From Prado023 sp049688595 (lineage in GTDB: Bacteria > Actinomycetota > Actinomycetes > S36-B12 > CAIYMF01): a stretch of DNA of 8,320 bases. A program made the translations under genes and the position numbers. The DNA lies in assembly GCA_049688595.1 (NCBI GenBank), contig JBAVLA010000320.1:1-8320 (forward strand), read 5' to 3'. The notes under the pieces were generated by a model. That model did no database searches. It saw nothing but the letters and a program-made list of their open reading frames with translations, and was not told the origin of the DNA. Below are positions 5,368-8,320 of this stretch, in pieces (the stretch's first letter is position 1; every line of letters starts with the position of its first letter).

Positions 5368-6588
5368 ATGAGCGTGGCCCCCGCTGTCGACGTCGTGATC
5401 CCGGTCTACAACGAGCAACTGGACCTGGAACGCAGCGTGCGGCGCCTGCATGCGCACCTGCTGTCCGCCCTCCCCTACTCGTTCCGCATCACGATCGCCG
5501 ACAACGCCAGCACCGACACGACTTGGGAGATCGCCTCCCGCCTGTCCCGACAGATGCCCGAGGTGAGCGTGGTCCACCTGGCCGCCAAGGGCCGGGGGCG
5601 GGCCCTGCGGCAGGTGTGGTCGACCAGCGACGCGGCAGTCCTTGCCTACATGGACGTCGACCTGTCCACCGACCTGGCTGCCCTGCTGCCCCTGCTCGCA
5701 CCGCTCCTATCGGGACACTCCGACGTCGCGATAGGCACGCGGCTGGGCCGAGGGTCCCACGTCGTGCGCGGCCCGAAGCGGGAGTTCATCTCACGCACGT
5801 ACAACCTGATCCTGCGCGCCACGCTGGGAACCGGCTTCACCGACGCCCAGTGCGGGTTCAAGGCCATCCGGGCCGACGCAGCCGCGCAGCTGCTCCCCCT
5901 GGTCGAGGACCCGGAGTGGTTCTTCGACACTGAGCTGCTGGTCCTCGCCGAGCGCTCGGGGATGCGCATCCATGAGGTACCCGTCGACTGGGTCGACGAT
6001 CCGGGCACGACGGTGGACATCGTCGACACGGCCCGCAAGGACCTGGCCGGGATCTGGCGGCTCACCCGAGGCCTGGGCAGCGGGCGGATCCCGCTGACCA
6101 GCCTGCGCACCCCGACCGACGCCGAGCAGGCCAGCAGCGCCCCCGCCGGGATCCTCGGCCAGCTGGGGCGATTCGCGCTCATCGGGGTCCTCAGCACGAT
6201 CGCATACGCCGGGCTGTACTGGGTCCTCCGGGCGGCGCTGCCCGCGCAGACCGCCAACGCGCTGGCGCTTCTGGCCACTGCGATCGGAAACACCGCCGCG
6301 AACCGATGGTTCACGTTCGGGGTTCGCGGCCGGCCTGACCGGCTCCGGCACCAGGCGCAGGGGCTGGTCGTCTTCGGCCTTGGATTGGCCGTCACCAGCG
6401 GATCCCTGCTCCTCCTTGACGCAATGGCACCGCAGACCGCGCGGACCACCGAGCTCGTGGTCCTGACCGCGGCCAACGTGCTGGCCACTGTGATCCGGTT
6501 CCTGCTCTACCGCGCCTGGGTCTTCGGCGGGCGACGCGACCCGGTCACCCGACCCCTGACCACGCCCACGACGGAGGCCTCACGATGA
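5368..6588 (+). CDS. GT2 polyprenyl-phosphate glycosyltransferase fused to GtrA-like domain
   Basis: The protein has two parts. Residues 7-235 are a GT2 (GT-A fold) domain of the dolichyl/polyprenyl-phosphate sugar synthase type: VVIPVYNEQ (9-17), ADNASTD (44-50), GRGRAL, the metal-binding YMDVDLSTD with DVD at 96-98, IGTRLGRGS (122-130), DAQCGFKA (159-166) and FFDTELL (185-191). Residues about 264-388 are a GtrA-like membrane domain with about four hydrophobic helices, starting QLGRFALIGVLST and including TAANRWFTF and a late RFLLYRAWVF. The GT2 domain should move a sugar from a nucleotide sugar onto polyprenyl phosphate on the inner face of the membrane; GtrA-type proteins are proposed to help flip the product. 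The sugar cannot be read from sequence. With the ATG at 5368 the protein has 406 residues. Its stop overlaps the next start as ATGA, so the GT39 gene is its operon partner, an arrangement like Bacillus YkcC/YkcB. Confidence 0.92.
   Translation: MSVAPAVDVVIPVYNEQLDLERSVRRLHAHLLSALPYSFRITIADNASTDTTWEIASRLSRQMPEVSVVHLAAKGRGRALRQVWSTSDAAVLAYMDVDLSTDLAALLPLLAPLLSGHSDVAIGTRLGRGSHVVRGPKREFISRTYNLILRATLGTGFTDAQCGFKAIRADAAAQLLPLVEDPEWFFDTELLVLAERSGMRIHEVPVDWVDDPGTTVDIVDTARKDLAGIWRLTRGLGSGRIPLTSLRTPTDAEQASSAPAGILGQLGRFALIGVLSTIAYAGLYWVLRAALPAQTANALALLATAIGNTAANRWFTFGVRGRPDRLRHQAQGLVVFGLGLAVTSGSLLLLDAMAPQTARTTELVVLTAANVLATVIRFLLYRAWVFGGRRDPVTRPLTTPTTEASR
6573..6577 (+). promoter_or_regulatory. Ribosome binding site of the GT39 gene
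   Basis: GGAGG lies seven bases before the ATG at 6585, inside the last codons of the GT2 gene. Together with the ATGA overlap it supports this start over any later one. Confidence 0.7.
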
Positions 6589-8320
6589 CCGATGCACCTC
6601 GCCCCGACGCAAGCACATCGCCTCCCGCCAGCTCGGGGGGCGCCGCCGAAGCCGCCGCCCCAGCCGCCCAGGCAGGCGTTTGGGACCAGTGGGCCCAAGG
6701 GCACACGACAGCCCTGACCGCACCCGCGACCGGGCTGCCCAGCGAGCCGGGAACGGCTCCGGGTGCTCCCCCCGCTCCGTTGGACGGCGGCCGCCCGAGC
6801 GACCGGGGGGCCGCCGCAGTCCTGTGGCCGGCCCCGCCGCCGAACGCCTCACCCCGATGGGCCCGCTGGGCGGTGGCTGCGCTGCTGGTCGCGACCGCGC
6901 TGATCTACCTGTGGGGGCTCAGCCGCAACGGCTGGGCGAACGCCTACTACTCGGCGGCCGCGCAGGCCGGCGGGGAGAGCTGGAAGGCGTGGTTCTTCGG
7001 CAGCTTCGACGCCGCCAACGCGATCACGGTGGACAAGCCGCCAGCCTCGCTGTGGCTGATGGGCCTGAGCGTGCGGCTCCTCGGGTTGAGCACCTGGTCG
7101 GTGCTGGCCCCCCAGGCGCTCCTGGGCGTGGCCTCAGTCGGCGTCCTGCATGCGACCGTCCGCCGGTGGTTCGGCGCTCCCGCCGGGCTCATCGCCGGCG
7201 CCGTGCTGGCGCTGACCCCCGTTGCCGCCCTGATGTTCCGGTTCAACAACCCTGACGCGCTGCTGGTGTTCCTGCTGGTGTGCGCCGCCTGGGCGATGGG
7301 CCGGGCGACCGAGCGCGGATCCCTGCGCTGGATCGCACTGGCCGGCGCCCTGGTCGGGTTCGCGTTCCTGGCCAAGATGATGCAGGCGTTCCTGGTGCTG
7401 CCCGGGTTCGTTGCGATGTACGCCCTCGCCGCCCCGATCGATCTGAGGAGGCGGATCGGCCACCTGCTCGCCGCCTTCGCCGCGATGGTCGTCGCGGGTG
7501 GCTGGTGGGTCGCGATCGTGGAGCTCTGGCCTGCATCGTCCCGCCCCTACATCGGCGGTTCGCAGACGAACTCGATCGTCGAGCTGATCCTCGGCTACAA
7601 CGGGTTCGGCCGGCTCACCGGGGACGAGGTCGGCAGCGTCGGCGGTGGCGGCGGCCAGGCCGGGCGATGGGGCGCGACCGGCTGGGACCGGCTGTTCAGC
7701 GCCTCCTACGGCGGCCAGGTCGCGTGGCTGCTGCCAGCTGCGCTGGCGATGATCGTGATCCTGATCTGGATCTCCCGACGGAGCGCCCGCACGGACCTCA
7801 CGCGGGCCGCGGTGCTCGGCTGGGGCGGCTGGCTCATCGTGACCGCAGCGGTGATCTCGTTCAGCCAGGGCATCATCCACGAGTACTACACCGTTGCCCT
7901 GGCTCCGGCGATCGGAGCCCTGGTCGGCATCGGCTCGGCCGCCCTCTGGGCACATCGGGAGCAGCTGTGGGCACGCGTCGCCAGCGCAGCTCTCATCGCC
8001 GGGACCGCGTGGTGGTCGGCCGTCCTCCTGGGCCGGTCGGCGCAGTTCCTGCCGTGGCTGCGTCCGCTGGTCCTGGTCGGCGGGCTGGTGGCGGCCGGCG
8101 CGGTCCTGGCAGCACCCAGGCTGCATGAGCTCCCGGGCCGGCGCGTCGCCCTGACCGCGGGGGTAGCCGGGCTCATAGTGGCCCTCGCCGGGCCGACGGC
8201 GTACTCGCTGGAGACTGCCTCGACCTCCGCGTCCGGCTCGCTGCCCTCGGCCGGACCGACCGTCGCCGGCGCCCGCGGCGGCCCCGGTGGGGGCGCTCAT
8301 GGAGGTGGCCGGGGTGACGG
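6585..8320 (+). CDS. ArnT/PMT-like (GT39) membrane glycosyltransferase, 3' truncated
   Basis: This frame stays open for 578 residues to the window edge, so the C-terminus is missing. It is an integral membrane GT-C enzyme of the PMT/ArnT type (YkcB-like), expected to take a sugar from a polyprenyl-phosphate donor and attach it to a protein, lipid or cell-wall acceptor outside the membrane. The first 92 or so residues are a Pro/Ala/Gly-rich cytoplasmic tail. TM1 is at about 94-110. The first outer loop reads SRNGWANAYYSAAAQAG and ends in TVDKPP (148-153), typical of the family. NNPD (221-224), PYIGGSQTNS (321-330), LILGYNGFGRL (335-345) and SQGIIHEYY (427-435) are further recognisable segments, and some ten or more hydrophobic helices follow. 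Glycine-rich stretches occur at 350-359 and at 563-578, where the sequence is cut. The start follows from the ATGA overlap and the GGAGG at 6573. Donor and acceptor are unknown; the GT2-GtrA protein upstream probably supplies the donor. Confidence 0.9.
   Translation, partial: MTDAPRPDASTSPPASSGGAAEAAAPAAQAGVWDQWAQGHTTALTAPATGLPSEPGTAPGAPPAPLDGGRPSDRGAAAVLWPAPPPNASPRWARWAVAALLVATALIYLWGLSRNGWANAYYSAAAQAGGESWKAWFFGSFDAANAITVDKPPASLWLMGLSVRLLGLSTWSVLAPQALLGVASVGVLHATVRRWFGAPAGLIAGAVLALTPVAALMFRFNNPDALLVFLLVCAAWAMGRATERGSLRWIALAGALVGFAFLAKMMQAFLVLPGFVAMYALAAPIDLRRRIGHLLAAFAAMVVAGGWWVAIVELWPASSRPYIGGSQTNSIVELILGYNGFGRLTGDEVGSVGGGGGQAGRWGATGWDRLFSASYGGQVAWLLPAALAMIVILIWISRRSARTDLTRAAVLGWGGWLIVTAAVISFSQGIIHEYYTVALAPAIGALVGIGSAALWAHREQLWARVASAALIAGTAWWSAVLLGRSAQFLPWLRPLVLVGGLVAAGAVLAAPRLHELPGRRVALTAGVAGLIVALAGPTAYSLETASTSASGSLPSAGPTVAGARGGPGGGAHGGGRGD

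Noticed and set aside
4321..5577. 418-codon minus-strand open frame overlapping the regulator
   Set aside because: It is a frame-shifted shadow of the response regulator with Arg/Gly-rich translation. Only its last 12 codons are discussed, as a possible coupling frame.
4047..5933. 628-codon plus-strand open frame across the kinase start, the regulator and the GT2 start
   Set aside because: It lies antisense to two well-motifed genes and then out of frame with the GT2 gene. Its composition (Arg/Gln/His/Gly-rich) is typical of shadow frames in GC-rich DNA and it shows no family motif.
7134..8300. 388-codon minus-strand open frame opposite the GT39 gene
   Set aside because: Its translation is Gly/Asp/Arg/Gln-rich low complexity, and the plus strand clearly encodes a membrane glycosyltransferase here.

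Overview
The window is very GC-rich (about 70% by eye, not counted), with strong G/C preference at third codon positions and tightly overlapping genes. The response regulator and kinase have actinobacterial-style sequences. Together these suggest a high-GC actinomycete; genus and species cannot be told from the sequence. Six real genes are visible, in two unrelated blocks that converge near position 2740.

Block 1 (about 103-2734, plus strand) is hypC-hypD-hypE, the core of the [NiFe]-hydrogenase maturation machinery. The genes overlap (7 nt hypC/hypD, 4 nt hypD/hypE) and are surely co-transcribed. HypE makes thiocyanate on its C-terminal cysteine from carbamoyl phosphate-derived carbamoyl groups, and HypC-HypD assembles the Fe(CN)2CO unit. 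hypF, hypA, hypB and the hydrogenase itself are not in the window and probably lie upstream of position 1. HypE is unusually long: it has a Pro/Ala-rich N-terminal tail and a Gly/Asp-rich insertion encoded by a DNA tandem repeat.

Block 2 (2750-8320) starts with a minus-strand two-component system: an OmpR-family response regulator followed by its HAMP-containing sensor kinase. A 244-nt gene-free region (5124-5367) separates it from a divergent plus-strand operon. That operon encodes a GT2 polyprenyl-phosphate sugar transferase fused to a GtrA-like membrane domain, and an ArnT/PMT-like (GT39) membrane glycosyltransferase that runs off the end. The expected division of labour is that the GT2-GtrA protein charges a polyprenyl-phosphate with a sugar and helps flip it, and the GT39 protein transfers that sugar to an acceptor outside the membrane.

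The divergent intergenic region is the most information-rich non-coding stretch. It holds two 11-nt direct-repeat units sharing TCACAGG, an exact 10-bp inverted repeat with arms 30 bp apart, a further oppositely oriented TCACAGG next to GTTCACC, and a -10-like TACGCT six bases before the regulator's ATG (likely a leaderless transcript). The simplest reading is that the response regulator binds here, controls itself, and controls the divergent glycosyltransferase operon. I see no mobile elements, tRNA or rRNA genes, or CRISPR arrays. I also see no wholly new system: the most novel reading is a two-component-controlled envelope glycosylation locus.
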